Assembly (NCBI RefSeq): GCF_004379255.2
Contig: NC_056033.1
Location: 36,668,719 to 36,732,718 of the forward strand
Direction: 5' to 3'
From: Salvia splendens
Taxonomy: Eukaryota > Streptophyta > Magnoliopsida > Lamiales > Lamiaceae
Length of the DNA stretch: 64,000 bases
Both the position numbers and the translations under genes were made by a program. The notes under the pieces are model-generated. The model saw only the letters and a list, made by a program, of their open reading frames with translations, was not told the DNA's origin and did no database searches. The first letter of the stretch is position 1. The number at the start of each line of letters is the position of its first letter. This document shows positions 11,018 to 21,650 of this stretch, piece after piece.

Positions 11018-12786
11018 TCAAGGTCTGTTGCAGAATATGATTGCTGAGAAAGCATCGACTAGCTGACCAGCAAGACCATTTGGGTCATCGATCATAGTCT
11101 TCATGAACGTTCTGACAACTCGACGTTCATGCTCCCTAGCCTTCAAGCTAAACCATGTCAGGAACTTCAACCTGAACTCCATACTGACATGGCCACCATG
11201 CTCTAGCCCCCGGATGATCCTCACAATGTTTTCAAAGTCCTCATCCAATCCTTGGCTCTTCTCCACTGCTGCTATGCTTGTCTTTGTATCGGGCGCTTGA
11301 AACTCCTCGTTCAGATCAGGAATTGGCAGTCTACCTGTAGAGTCTCGGCGGCCTCAACACCTCCGACTCCCATGCATTTTCCCCCACTTTGAGGCTCTTT
11401 TCCTCTTTTCTGGACAAGCTTCTCTCTAGAATCTGATTCGACATCTGCTCTATTCTTGTATCGATGTACGGAATCAGAAACCGAACCCTCTGCTATTAGA
11501 TCAACGGAGATTACTTATTAACGATGTTTTAGTTTTCAGCGTGGAGATATGCTAAAGATATGTTGTATACATACATACCACTGAGATTTAAAAGTGAGCT
11601 GGAATTTGAAGTCTGAAGTTCTTCAGCTTTTTGAATAGCAAGCTTGCACTGAGCTTGCACAGATTTGTTAAGTCTTCCAGTGCGTGCACGGGGGAAACTT
11701 GAGCGCTGCTTCATTGATTGGACCGAACTCCCTCTCTAACGCGACCTTCAAATCTTCAATGAACTTGTGGAGCTCACAAAACCTGGATGTACCCTTGAGG
11801 AGCCTGTAATTCAAGAATATCCTATAGCACAGGATATCAACATGCTTGGAATCCATAGCTATCTCTAACTGCTTCTTCCAGAATCTGCAAGTCATTCAGA
11901 TCAAGAAGCCCCGGTATATGGTAAAGTGTGAAATCACAAAACAAGTTAGGTGTAAGAGAAAGTAGTCTGTAAGATTACGAAATTCCAAATATGGAGATAA
12001 GCTAATTACAAATCGTAATGTCAAGTCCTAAAAAGGCAAGTCATTTATGAAGCACGATAACGATTATTGGAACAATAAAAATAAATAACTAATAATGTAC
12101 TTAGTTACCAGACCATGCACATAATTGCAATTTTCACGCACAAATATGAGCTAACTGTGATTTCATGTGCACTTGTTTGACACGCACGCCGCACAAACAA
12201 AGAAGGAAAGAGTGAAACAGAAAGACATAAGTGAGAAAACTTCTGTGGTTTCCCCACCAAAGATAGCTCCTACTAGTAAGACTACTACAAATATGACCAA
12301 GGCCCAGGGTGTGACTGATATGGTGGAATGAGATACAAAGATGGAATGAGAAAAGTTATGTTACTGTAAGAAAATATTGATACAGAAAATCTTACCTAAT
12401 TACTGAGGAAACTTTACCACATGTAGCACAAATATAGGAGCCATAGCCGACCATCCCATGTCGGAGAGAGCACACTCAGCATGACAGGAAGAGCCACAGG
12501 AACCTTCTGAACCAGACTCAGGTGTGCATTTCAACCAAAGGCTTGGGTCCATATTGTTATCAAATCGACAACAAATACAGCAACAACACCTCTTGCACAA
12601 CCCAGGAACAGTGGATTGTGTTGCTTCACACGCAGGATTTTTGCAGATCGATAAACTAGAATCTTGTGGCTTCAGAAAAGAGCATTTTCCTCTCTTGCTT
12701 CGCTTCATTGAATCCCAATCCTCTTGATCTGAAGACAACCGCCTCAAAGCTTGACTATTGGTTGTCCTTGGAACTTCTTCGGCCAT
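11018..12786 (-). pseudogene. VIN3-like (VEL) gene relic, frameshifted and lacking FnIII
   Basis: VIN3-like proteins act with Polycomb complexes to silence chromatin, for example FLC after cold. The segment 12786-12397 encodes the Cys-rich PHD region (CKNPACEATQ, LCKRCCCCICCRFDNNMDPSLWL, SCGSSCHAECALSDMG). The next piece, GSYICATCGKVSSVI, is in another frame, so a deletion or frameshift breaks the zinc finger. A GT-AG intron (12396 to about 11896) leads to FWKKQLEIAMDSKHVDILCYR, as in the family. Another frameshift in a run of C near 11,705 separates EREFGPINEAALKF from GRLNKSVQAQCKLAIQKAEE. The fibronectin type III domain is absent. The C-terminal VEL interaction domain (LPIPDLNEEF to FCNRP, 11330-11018) is still open. 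The long N-terminus of normal VIL proteins is missing. The relic is probably non-functional, although the C-terminal domain looks well kept. Confidence 0.8.
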
Positions 12787-14750
12787 TTTGAACTATAATT
12801 ATGCTTAATGCACCTTCCCTTCCCAAATTAAATGTGGGAAAACTCCTTCTAGAGAAGATCTCAAGATGTCTCGGATCATTTCTGGCACATGACATATCAA
12901 GTATTAGGACGGAATAAGGGCAGACAAAGGATAAGGATATAGAATTACACATTCTTTTCGGGGAACCTAAATTGTTCTAGCTGCTAAGGAGCCAAGTTTG
13001 GTGTGTTGGGCTATTGTAACACCATCCTAGAAGAATAAGTATATTTAAAATAAAGTTTTATCCAATCATTATTTTTTACTTCTAAATAATAAACTATCCA
13101 ATTCTGCAGTCATTGCATATTTGAAACCCACCGTCTTGCCCTGGACCTGAAATCTCACATGGCACACCATTGGATGCATGTGGAATTAACACAAGCATTT
13201 ACATTTCAGACCCAAAGTGCCGTGTGGAATTCAGGAGATAATTGTGAGAATGATGAAAGATTGGTATCAATTTATAATTATTGAAATATAGCTCAAAAGT
13301 TTGGACATAATATGATATCTATTTCTATCATATATTAATCCCCCATGTCTAGAAAAACTAGCAATGAAAATAGTCATGTACATCATGTTTGGCATTGAAT
13401 CTTTCTACTTGCCTGAAAAAGAAAATGTATAACAATACTAAAATTCTGGTTTCTATATAACTTCATATATAACAATTCTTAGCACTAAAGGAATTCCATC
13501 AATTGCATTTAAATCAACTTCACAACTTCATTCAACCATTTCAAATCACGAATGCCAATAAACACATGATCCATAAGAACAGATAATATCATCCGACACG
13601 ATAAATATATATGATTAATTATACCTAAATCTTGTATGCAGATACAATTGAACCGAACATTCATTGAATCATCGAAAAAAAAGAATCGATTAGAAGACAA
13701 GAATTATATTCATATATTACCTGAAAAGGATGAATCAGAATGAAAATTGATCTCTTTCATATGAAAATACTTGGAATATAATCTTTCAAAAATAAAAGGT
13801 CTCAAGCTAAAGAAATGAACACTTGATAGAACGGGATCTGAAGACATTAAGACGAAAGGGAACGGTTCGCTTATATAGGTGTCTCACAGTAATATTAGTA
13901 TATAACAATCCAAGAAGAGTTTTTAAAATCCAGAAAGGAAAACACAAATCCTACGAGTTTAAAATTTGTATTAAGGAGATTTCACAAGCAGTCAACATAA
14001 CGGCTATTTTTTTAAAATAATTTTTAGTAATTTTTGCTTAATTTATATAGGTGTGAGAATATTTATGAAATGAATTAGATTTGGGATGATATTTATAGAT
14101 TTAGAAATTAAAAAAAATATATATGTTGTGGCGGGGTGCTGTGCTCCACAATGCACGGCCCCGAGCACACCACGCCACACCAGCGCCCAGTGCAGTGCCC
14201 TACCTAGGGCATACCTCATGTCTCCCACACCCGACCCTGTCCACTCGCAACCTGCCACTATGTGTGGATGCTTTTAGGGATAACTTTTTCCATATATAAT
14301 TAAATTTTATACATAATGTTAGATGATAAAATACATATATATAATTTATATTTAATAAAATAAAGCTTAGTTTCATCGTTTTCATTCATTTTCAGTAAAA
14401 AGAAAAGAAAAAGTATCTATTGACTTCTATAAGATTTGAAAATTTCCGAGTGCCACAATTAATGAATAGTCCAAATTCAGGTATTGACTTATTTTTTAAT
14501 ATATTATATTTAGATAAGTAATTATTTCCTTAATTGCATAGCTGTTGACGTATTGTATTGCTATTTTTGTAGTGAAATAGATGAATTTTGCACTTAGTAG
14601 TATGAAATAAGCTGCAATAAATATTATAAATTGCATTAGGAGAGCATGCTAATAAAAAGAATATTAAAATATAGATAATAATCATGGGTAGTGATTAAAT
14701 ATAAATCGTATCTTTCCTACAACCTCCAAACTATAATTATGATATGAACT
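12787..14750. other. Spacer with a small GC-rich island
   Basis: There is no supported gene. The upstream side of the VIN3-like relic lies here. At about 14,127-14,275 a GC-rich patch interrupts AT-rich DNA and gives overlapping short open frames on both strands. The frames have no recognisable domain and look like composition artefacts. Confidence 0.4.
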
Positions 14751-14751
14751 G

Positions 14752-14903
14752 TTAGATTTCGAGATTTGATGTCAACAGATGACAAATAACGTCAACAGAA
14801 GATGTCAACAAAATATCAATCCGTTGACAATGTTGACGTTGTGTTGACATTTTCAATTGACGTTATTTGTCATCTATTGACATTAAATCTTGAAATCTAA
14901 CGA
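14752..14903. repeat. Fold-back (hairpin) element, about 150 bp
   Basis: The left arm gttagatttcgagatttgat, then gtcaacagatgacaaataacgtc is mirrored by the right arm gacgttatttgtcatctattgaca, then ttaaatcttgaaatctaac. The arms are about 45-50 bp with few mismatches and about 50 bp between them. Inside, gtcaaca or its complement is repeated several times. This fits a small fold-back MITE. No flanking target-site duplication was clear. Confidence 0.65.
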
Positions 14904-15117
14904 TCCAGATTATAATTTAGAATTTGAAATTTCTACAATATATAGAATTTACATGAGGAGTGATCAATTACTAACTCATCATTTAATTGCTAACTACAAC
15001 TAATTTAAGACCATAGGATTTTAGAAAACTTGTGATCTACGATTTATCACGTGTAATTTTCATTTTTATTAATTAAATCGAAAAAAATAAAAAAAAACTA
15101 CCAAATTAGGGTTTTGG

Positions 15118-15200
15118 ATGAAAATGTCAATATAGTGCTTCGAAAATATCAACACAATGCTTTGAGAATGTCAACACAATGCTTTGAGAATATTAACACA
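15118..15200. repeat. Short tandem repeat of ~22 bp, three copies
   Basis: The unit gctt(c/t)gaaaatatcaacacaat occurs three times in a row with small changes, at about 15,136, 15,159 and 15,181. A cluster of gtcaaca and tgttgac words continues to about 15,260, echoing the fold-back element at 14.8 kb. Confidence 0.6.
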
Positions 15201-16540
15201 TTGCTTATATTGACATTCTACATGTATTATATTGACATATTTTATATATCATGTTGACATTTGTACGAAAAAATTGAAATTTTATTTTTTTTTCAAATTT
15301 TGACATCGGAACATATGCAAGTGAGATCTCGTTAAAATCCTTATGAAATTATCCTTAATTTGATATATGTTGTGCGAAAAAATAATTTAAATCGAGAAAG
15401 TTATATGCGTTTTAAAGTTATGTGATATTTTTCAAAAGTTAGTTACAACTAATTCGTTGTAAATTGACCTTAATACCCTTATTGATGTTTTTTTTATCCA
15501 ATTGGCATTCCGGGACTAATGATCTAGGCCCTTAATTTAAATATCTAATTGCTATTATTTAATTATAATTAGCAATTAAGTATTGAGTTAACAATATAAC
15601 ACTCCGTGAGTTTACATTTTATTACATCCAAATAAATAGTATAACCACATTTTATTTATCAATGGCATCATTATCATGTATTATAAAATTAAATATATAT
15701 AGATACAAGAAAAGTTTGGAAGTTAAAATAATCAGTCAAACGATTTGACGAAGTAACAAAATTAAATATATGTAGTATAAAAAATAAAATAAATAAATTA
15801 TTAACATGTATAGTTATATATTTTCCAAATATTAATAAAGTGAGGAAGTAAATTTAATTTTTAAGCATGGGCTAGTGAGATGGTAAGGAACTTTTCTTTA
15901 TTGCATGATTATAAGTTGACTTTTCTTTAGCATAAAATACAGTTACAAATTAAGAATGACCTGAGATAAGAGAGCAATAAATATGAATAAATTGGCAAAA
16001 CAAAGTCATAAATTTTAGCCTAATTTTGGTCTTGTTAGTATTAAGTTTGAATTTGTTATCAGTTATTCCATAGTAATTATAGTTATATGTATAATATAGC
16101 ATTGTTCATGTAGTAGATGTTTACTTTACTCTATTCATTAAGTTCTGACTCTAACACATCAAAATTTGTTAATGTCATTTTAAATTTTTATTTTTAGGGT
16201 CCAATTACGGTTCAAGAATCGTCTCTCGAACCAATTGCACCCTCCGGGTATGACTCTTACTTTGACAACATAAAAATGTCAAATATTTAAATTTAATATT
16301 TTTAGATATTATCATATCTCTTGTTAACAAATTTTAGCACATGAAACACTAGACAAATTTTGTTCTCTTCAGAAGATGATTAATGATTTACTACTATAAT
16401 ATAGTTGGAGAAAAAAGTGACTAAAATTCGCAGGCATTGAATTCAGTTCAACTACCGTTGCTTCACCAAAATTTCACACTCACACGCCTTCAATCATACC
16501 GATTCCACTTGTTTCACAAATCATTGCTTAATAATTTAGC
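15201..16540. other. AT-rich spacer
   Basis: There are no open frames above background, and nothing resembling a gene or complete transposon. It is the upstream flank of the ABIL relic. Confidence 0.5.
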
Positions 16541-17070
16541 ATTTTGTGTTTGCGGGGGTTCTTTTTGGCGGTGAACAATCACTTTTTATATTTGTGTGTG
16601 TGTGTTGAGGAATTGATGATTGAGTTTGAGGAGAAGTCTCTCGAAAGCTGCGTGGAATCTGTGCTGTTAATGGAGGCGGAGGGAGCTCGAGTGGAGAACC
16701 GGAGCCTCAAGTTCGACGAGGTGTGAATGGAGAGAAGTAATAAGAGCTTTGTTACTTCATTGCAGGTAAGGTTTTGTTCGTTTGTCAATGGAGGAAGTAT
16801 TATTTTGCTTAAGGGTGTTGGACAATCATACTGTACGGGCTCTAGTGAATGCAATCGACCACCTTGGTACAGTTGCTTACAAGTTGGGTGATATCCTGGA
16901 ACAACAGACATCGAACATCTCATCAATGGACCTCAAAGTTACATGTCTAAATCAGATAGATAGGAGAAGATTCTATTGATAATAATTACCTACATTATTG
17001 AGGCTCAAATTTGTGTCTTCTCTGTAGCAACTTCTGACAGGTCAAATATATACCGAAAAAGAAGGCATTA

Positions 17071-18959
17071 GAATGTCCACTATAACGCGGACACTCTAAT
17101 AGCCACACCCCTTTTTTGTCCACAACCTCAATTTTTTTGTCCACAGCCTCAAAATTTGTTTCCGTCATTATAGTGGACACTTCCAATAGTCCCAAGCTTT
17201 TTTTCATTTATGTTAATTTAGTTATAATTAAATTTATCGGACTATACGTACTTAGAAGAAAACGGCTATACGTGAAGAAATTAAAATTAAACACTAAATT
17301 TTCGTAAGTACAGGAAAAATTATACAACGAAAATTTAATCTATTGAAAATCACAAAGGTGTTCACACTGTGCCGCCTCCCCTATGTGCCCAAACTTCTTC
17401 AATCAAATCGGCCTGGAGTGTGGTATGTGTTGTGGTCCTGCGCATATCAGTGAAACGTTTGATCAAATATTCATTGCTCTGTGGTACGCCCATCTTGATC
17501 GGCTCGGAGGCAACACCGTGACTTGTACTTGCGCCCTCTTCCGGTGCCCAGCGCTCTGCCGCAAATCCTTCATCTTCTATTATCATATTATGCAATATGG
17601 TACATGCTAACATAATATTCGCGACATCATCTTCGTGCCAAACTCGTGCCGGACACCGTATAATAGCCCACCGCGATTGGAGGACACCAAAAGCCCGCTC
17701 AACATCCTTCCTAGTACTCTCTTGTTTGCGCGCAAAATATTGTTTCTTCGGTCCAACCGGTTGGCGAATTGTCTTGACGAATACGGGCTACCGAGGATAT
17801 ATCCCATCTGCCAAATAGTATCCCCTACTGTATTGCGTGTCGATGGCAACGAAGCTGATTTCTGGACCCTCCCCCCCGGCACTCATTGTTGAAGAGCGGC
17901 GATGACTGAAGAACATTGATGTCGTTGTTCGAACCTGCCACACCGAAATACGCATGCCAGATCCGCAAACGGTAGTCAGCAACGGCTTCCAGAATCATCG
18001 ATGAATGTTTGCTTTTGAATCCAGTTGTGAACTGGCCTTTCCAGGCCACCGGGCAGTTCCTTCACTCCCAATGCATGCAATCGATGCTTCCTAACATTCC
18101 TGGGAACCCGTGGATCGAACTGTGCATATCCAGCAGTCTCTGACACTCATCAGAGGTGGGCTTTCGTAGGAACTCCCTACCGAATATTTCCCGGATCCCC
18201 TTACAAAACTACCTAAGCACCGTTAGGCTAGTAGTCTCACCTATCTGTAGGTATTCATCGAACATATCGGCTGGTCCGGCGTAGGCAAGCTGCCGGATTC
18301 CAGCGGTGCACTTCTGATGCGTAGACAGCCCGATCTGGCCAGCGCAATCATGTCGGAGGGTGAAGCACCGGTAACGCTCCGCCAAATTCATCGCTATATG
18401 GTTGAAGAGCCGTTGCGACATTCTGAATCGCCGGCGGAAAATCTCGGGTGGATAACAGGGGTTATCCACAAAGTAGTCCGCCATTAGACGTTGGTGCGCT
18501 CCGCTATGGTCTCGTTGGATGGTCCGCCGATGAGTAATCGCCCGAGGGATCGCGGCCTCCGCCGCTTCCGCCGCGCGCGCCGCATCCTCCTGGGAGGCCT
18601 GGTGTTGCACCTCTTGAATCAGAGAATTCCACGCGTCATTCCACAAATTGTCCATTTCAATCCACAAATTCTAGTGAGAGGAAGTTTAAGTGATTAAGAG
18701 TTGAAATGGTGTGAAAATAATGAATAGAATGAGGTGTATTTATAGGTAAATTAAATTGAATTAAAAAAAATTCACCTCGGACCGGCGCGCCTATTCGCCG
18801 CGTCCGCCCCGGACCGGCGCGTCTTCGCCCCGAAGACGCCGGATGACCGTCCGCCCCGGAAATTTTGTCCGCCTCGGGGCGTACGTTCTCCCCACTATAG
18901 ATAGCCCCGTGATCGCCCCGGTCGGGGTTATAGCTGCGCCTGGCTTATAGTGGACACCC
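17071..18959 (-). mobile_element. PIF/Harbinger element A, transposase-only, TTA target site
   Basis: The left end gaatgtccactataacg and the complement of the right end, gggtgtccactataagcc, form imperfect terminal inverted repeats. TTA flanks both sides (17068-17070 and 18960-18962), the 3-bp target site of PIF/Harbinger elements. The element is 1,889 bp and carries a broken transposase on the minus strand and no ORF1. The right subterminal region (18,780-18,950) is very GC-rich, with gtccgcccc-type repeats. It sits inside the ABIL relic. Confidence 0.8.
17362..18667 (-). pseudogene. PIF/Harbinger DDE transposase (ALP1/HARBI1-like), broken
   Basis: The intact enzyme would excise and insert the element with its partner ORF1. 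From the start at 18667 the N-terminal part reads well (FVDNPCYPPEIFRRRFRMSQ and onward). It is then stopped by an in-frame TAG at 18209-18211, in the place of the usual Lys before FCKGI. A second stop, TGA near 18,062, replaces Trp in GSIDCMHWEW. The catalytic acids are still visible: D in GSIDCMHW, D in GSNNDINVL, and E in RKDVERAFGVLQ. A frameshift near 17,870-17,890, after ECRGG, moves the reading to FVAIDTQYSRGYYLADGIYP. The C-terminus ends VWAHRGGGTV at 17362. With two stops and at least one frameshift it cannot make active protein. Confidence 0.85.
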
Positions 18960-18962
18960 TTA

Positions 18963-19968
18963 GTGTCCACTACAAGGCAGACAACTCCAATAGCCCCGCC
19001 CCTTTTTTGTCCACAGCCCCAGTTTTTTGCATTCTGCCGATATGTTGGTTAGCCCCGACGTAGGGATCCTCGACTACACTGATCCAGGCCTTCGCCAGCG
19101 CGACGCACTCCCCTATGCTCCAGATGGTCCTCTTTCTCCCGCCGGCTTCATCCCTCTCCTCCTCGGCCCCCGCCCCACCCTCGTTCCCCCCACGCGAGGA
19201 CGAGGTAGTTCCCTTGCCCTTCCCTCTCCCTTGCTTCCGCGTCCTCCCTGCCGCCGATGGCATCTCAGTGGGAGACTCCCTGATCGAAGATAGCCCCAAC
19301 TCCTCAAAAGAGAAAGTCTCAATGCCGGTGAACTGAGTCTCCAGAGGAGTACTCTGAGGGGAATCACTAGACAATAAATCCATGTAGGGCGATAGACATT
19401 GTCCCCAGGTGATTGGGGGACCCCCTGCCTGCTCCCCCCGCAGCGGCAGGCATGCCCTGCATCATCCCGGGCATTTGGGGCATCATCCCACACCAAGGGG
19501 GTACATATTGTAGTATCCAGGCATCATCCCCGCCATTTGGGGTTGGGTTGGGCCATCATCGGCGCCATTCCGGGCATCATCCCAGACATCGGTGCACTTC
19601 CGCCGGCATTTCCCCCAACTCTAACGGAAAAGTCGGCGTTTGTGACTCGCTCGTGACGAGGGAATCACTATCGTGGTGCTCCATTTATCTTCAAAAGAAA
19701 TGAAAGTAGAGAGAGAGAAACTCGTTAAAACAAGTGGTGCGAATGAAATGAAGTTCAATGAGCCGTATATATAGAGTTTTTTTAAAATTAAAAATCGGGA
19801 CGTCCGTCGTGGCACCGCAATGGCGGATGTCACGACGGACGTCCCCGGAACGTCGCGGAACTCCGGTGTCGGCAACGCACGTCCGCGTTTGCCTCCCTGC
19901 TGCCTAATGGCGTACGTCCCGCGCGGACTTCCGGTACGCCGATCGGACGTCCGCCGTTGCGAATGCTC
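18963..19968 (-). mobile_element. PIF/Harbinger element B, internally deleted, abutting element A
   Basis: It begins gtgtccactacaaggcagac directly after the TTA that closes element A. It ends ccgttgcgaatgctc followed by TAA. Its first ~70 bp resemble the left end of element A (shared tgtccacta, aatagcc, and cccttttttgtccaca), so A and B are relatives lying in the same direction. It carries only part of an ORF1 gene on the minus strand, running straight into the left end, which points to an internal deletion. Confidence 0.7.
18970..19684 (-). pseudogene. Harbinger ORF1 (Myb/SANT-like accessory protein), truncated
   Basis: ORF1 of PIF/Harbinger elements is a DNA-binding Myb/SANT or trihelix-like partner that brings transposase to the ends. 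The likely start is ATG 19684 (MEHHDSDSLVTSESQTPTF). A frameshift follows, then a Met/Gly-rich stretch, and the reading continues in the frame that reads MDLLSSDSPQ from 19383. A basic Gly-rich linker (RTRKQGRGKGKG) and the start of the SANT-like domain follow (WSIGECVALAKAWISVVEDP, then YVGANQ). The domain then stops abruptly and joins terminal-repeat sequence, so its second half is deleted. A TATA-like tatatata lies at 19,766-19,773 upstream. Plant annotations often label such proteins glutathione S-transferase T3-like. Confidence 0.7.
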
Positions 19969-20134
19969 TAAGACTAATAACCGTATTCTACAATAACTGT
20001 ATTTGTTAAGTTTCTATTCCTTTTCATTCTCCCTATTAATTTTCCTTGGCTTTACCAGGGCCAGATTCTGTGAACAAGAAGGTGCACTTTAACCCACATA
20101 TACAAACTGATCCTAGGCAACCTACACTAGCAAG

Positions 20135-20322
20135 CAGGGGCAGAGCTAGAAATTTGTAGTAAAGGGGACAAATTTACATATGAAGGAATTTTAAAATTTT
20201 GAGGAGGGGCAATTAGTAGAAGATTAAAAGAAATTAATTTAAAATGGGTATATAAATACATGGGATGTAAAACATGAGGTGGGGCAATTGCCCCTCTTTA
20301 ATAACATATAGATCTGCCCCTA
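20135..20322. mobile_element. hAT-type MITE, 188 bp, perfect 8-bp target duplication
   Basis: The ends caggggcaga and tctgccccta are near-perfect inverted repeats. Identical ctagcaag copies lie directly outside (20127-20134 and 20323-20330). Removing the element and one copy restores a continuous ABIL-like reading (...LA|RASLYPPGG). A similar end sequence appears near 52,255 and 54,245, so the family is present elsewhere in the window. Confidence 0.85.
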
Positions 20323-20409
20323 CTAGCAAGAGCCAGTCTTTATCCTCCAGGTGGCTGATATTCTTTGCATTTAATGGTTGTTTATTACATTTAGCTGTGG
20401 AATATATAT

Positions 20410-20482
20410 AACCGCTAGGTTAACTTGTCTATATTGCATATTTTATCGCTAGGTTAACTTGTCTATATTGCATATTTTATTA
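20410..20482. repeat. Direct tandem duplication of ~34-38 bp
   Basis: The block cgctaggttaacttgtctat with attgcatattttat occurs twice in a row, at about 20,412 and 20,450, without mismatch that I can see. It lies just upstream of the ABIL piece NTLSWHLASETK and looks like a recent slip or unequal exchange inside intron sequence. Confidence 0.8.
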
Positions 20483-20599
20483 GGTGCTAGAGCTGCGAAT
20501 ACTCTCTCTTGGCATTTAGCATCTGAAACCAAGTCGACTCTAAAGGCTCTGTACGTGGTATTATAAGGTTTGTCCTAGAGTTTTTGTTATAGTCTCATC

Positions 20600-21283
20600 T
20601 AGGGATGTCAATCGTGTCGGTCCATCGGATTTCGGGCGAACCTTACTCGGGTTGCGAGTCAATCGGGTGCGGGCTAATCGGGTTGTGATTTCTTTCGGGT
20701 TATAAAAGTTCAACCCTAACCCTAAAATGTCGGGTTTCGGGCTAGCCCAGCGGGTTAATCGGGTTGCTACCGATAAGATTAGCATGTGATCAATCCAATA
20801 AATAATGATGAAAATTAGCTATATTCGTAAAATGTAAAATATTTAATTATGATAAATTTGAGATATATGCTTAAACTCAATCATAAACATGATCAAATAC
20901 TAATATTTGAGATATTTGGTGAAATTTTAATGCACGTTTTAGAAAATTTTTTTAGTGAATTTGAAGTTTATAATTTATTTATCAATTATTATATTAATAA
21001 AAATTTAATATATAATTTGTATATTTAATATAAAATTGATTGTTAATTTTTTAGTTATCTATATTATAAAATTAATCAATGAACTGTCGAATTAGGAGTA
21101 AAAAAATAGAATAATAGAAATTTTACCGAGTTTTCGGGCCAGTCTATCAGGTTTTCGGGTCTGGCCATAACGGGTTGCGCGTTAATCAGGTATGGGCTAA
21201 TCGGGTTTTGATTTTATCGAGCTAGAAATTTCCGGCCCTAACCCTATAAATTTGACGGGCTTCGGGCTATACTGACATCCCTA
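20600..21283. mobile_element. hAT-type non-autonomous element, 684 bp
   Basis: The ends tagggatgtca and tgacatcccta are perfect 11-bp inverted repeats. The flanks gtctcatc and gtctcacg match at 6 of 8 positions, consistent with an aged 8-bp hAT target duplication. Both subterminal regions are full of aatcgggtt, cgggtt and cgggct words in both orientations, typical of hAT transposase-binding clusters. No transposase is inside; the middle is AT-rich. Confidence 0.8.
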
Positions 21284-21321
21284 GTCTCACGTGACTTATA
21301 AATACTCGACCTGAACAACAA

Positions 21322-21648
21322 GTGGTGAAACGCCAAATGTTGATAATATATGCTTATTTTTTCAGTAATGAGAACTCGCCAACATATGGGAAAACTTCAG
21401 CAGCTGTCAACATGTTAGGTAGGCAAATATCAGAGGAACTTGTTCCTCTGGTTAATGTAACATTATCTAGCAGAAGTGTTTATCTTGTCAAACTTATTCT
21501 TTATCGGCTAGATATTGAAGAGAATGCATGGATGAGATCAAGTGTAGAAATGCAAACACGGTGTGCTGTACAACGGGTACATGTAAAATTAACTCCACAA
21601 TCTTCTATATTTAACTGTACTTCTCCAAAATTGAGGACAGGCGTTTAA
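21322..21648 (+). other. Unassigned open frame downstream of the ABIL relic
   Basis: A frame of about 100 codons runs from near 21,322 to TAA at 21,648. Its interior (LGRQISEELVPLVNVTLSSR and onward to LDIEENAW) looks protein-like, but I do not recognise a family. The last residues (SPKLRTGV before the stop) are loosely like the C-terminus of ABIL proteins, so it may be the decayed last ABIL exon. A polypyrimidine-AG (ttattttttcag) at 21,354-21,365 could be an acceptor. Low certainty. Confidence 0.3.
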
Positions 21649-21650
21649 CT

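Larger units (their letters stand above)
16616..21650 (+). pseudogene. ABI-like (ABIL, SCAR/WAVE subunit) gene relic broken by transposons
   Basis: ABIL proteins are subunits of the SCAR/WAVE complex that activates ARP2/3 actin nucleation. The first coding piece (16616-16765) ends FDEV, then an in-frame TGA (16724-16726) where the family has Ser, then MERSNKSFVTSLQ and an intact GT donor. The exon with ELKNLRPQLY is missing. The piece at about 16,811-16,956 reads VLDNHTVRALVNAIDHLGTV, then AYKLGDILEQQTSNISSMDL and KVTCLNQ, clearly ABIL, but its splice donor is gone. After Harbinger insertions at 17,071-19,968, a later exon reads DSVNKKVHFNPHIQTDPRQ (about 20,064-20,125). A piece reading NTLSWHLASETKSTLKA follows at about 20,497-20,547. 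The 188-bp MITE at 20,135 and the 684-bp MITE at 20,600 cut the rest. The stop, lost exon and lost donor mean a dead gene. Confidence 0.85.

Noticed and set aside
14043..14277. Opposing frames in a GC-rich patch (14.1-14.3 kb)
   Set aside because: Both strands are open for the same reason, skewed composition; no domain, no splice logic.
18491..19703. Plus-strand frames across the Harbinger elements (18.5 and 19.0-19.7 kb)
   Set aside because: These are antisense shadows of the minus-strand transposase and ORF1 in GC-rich DNA.
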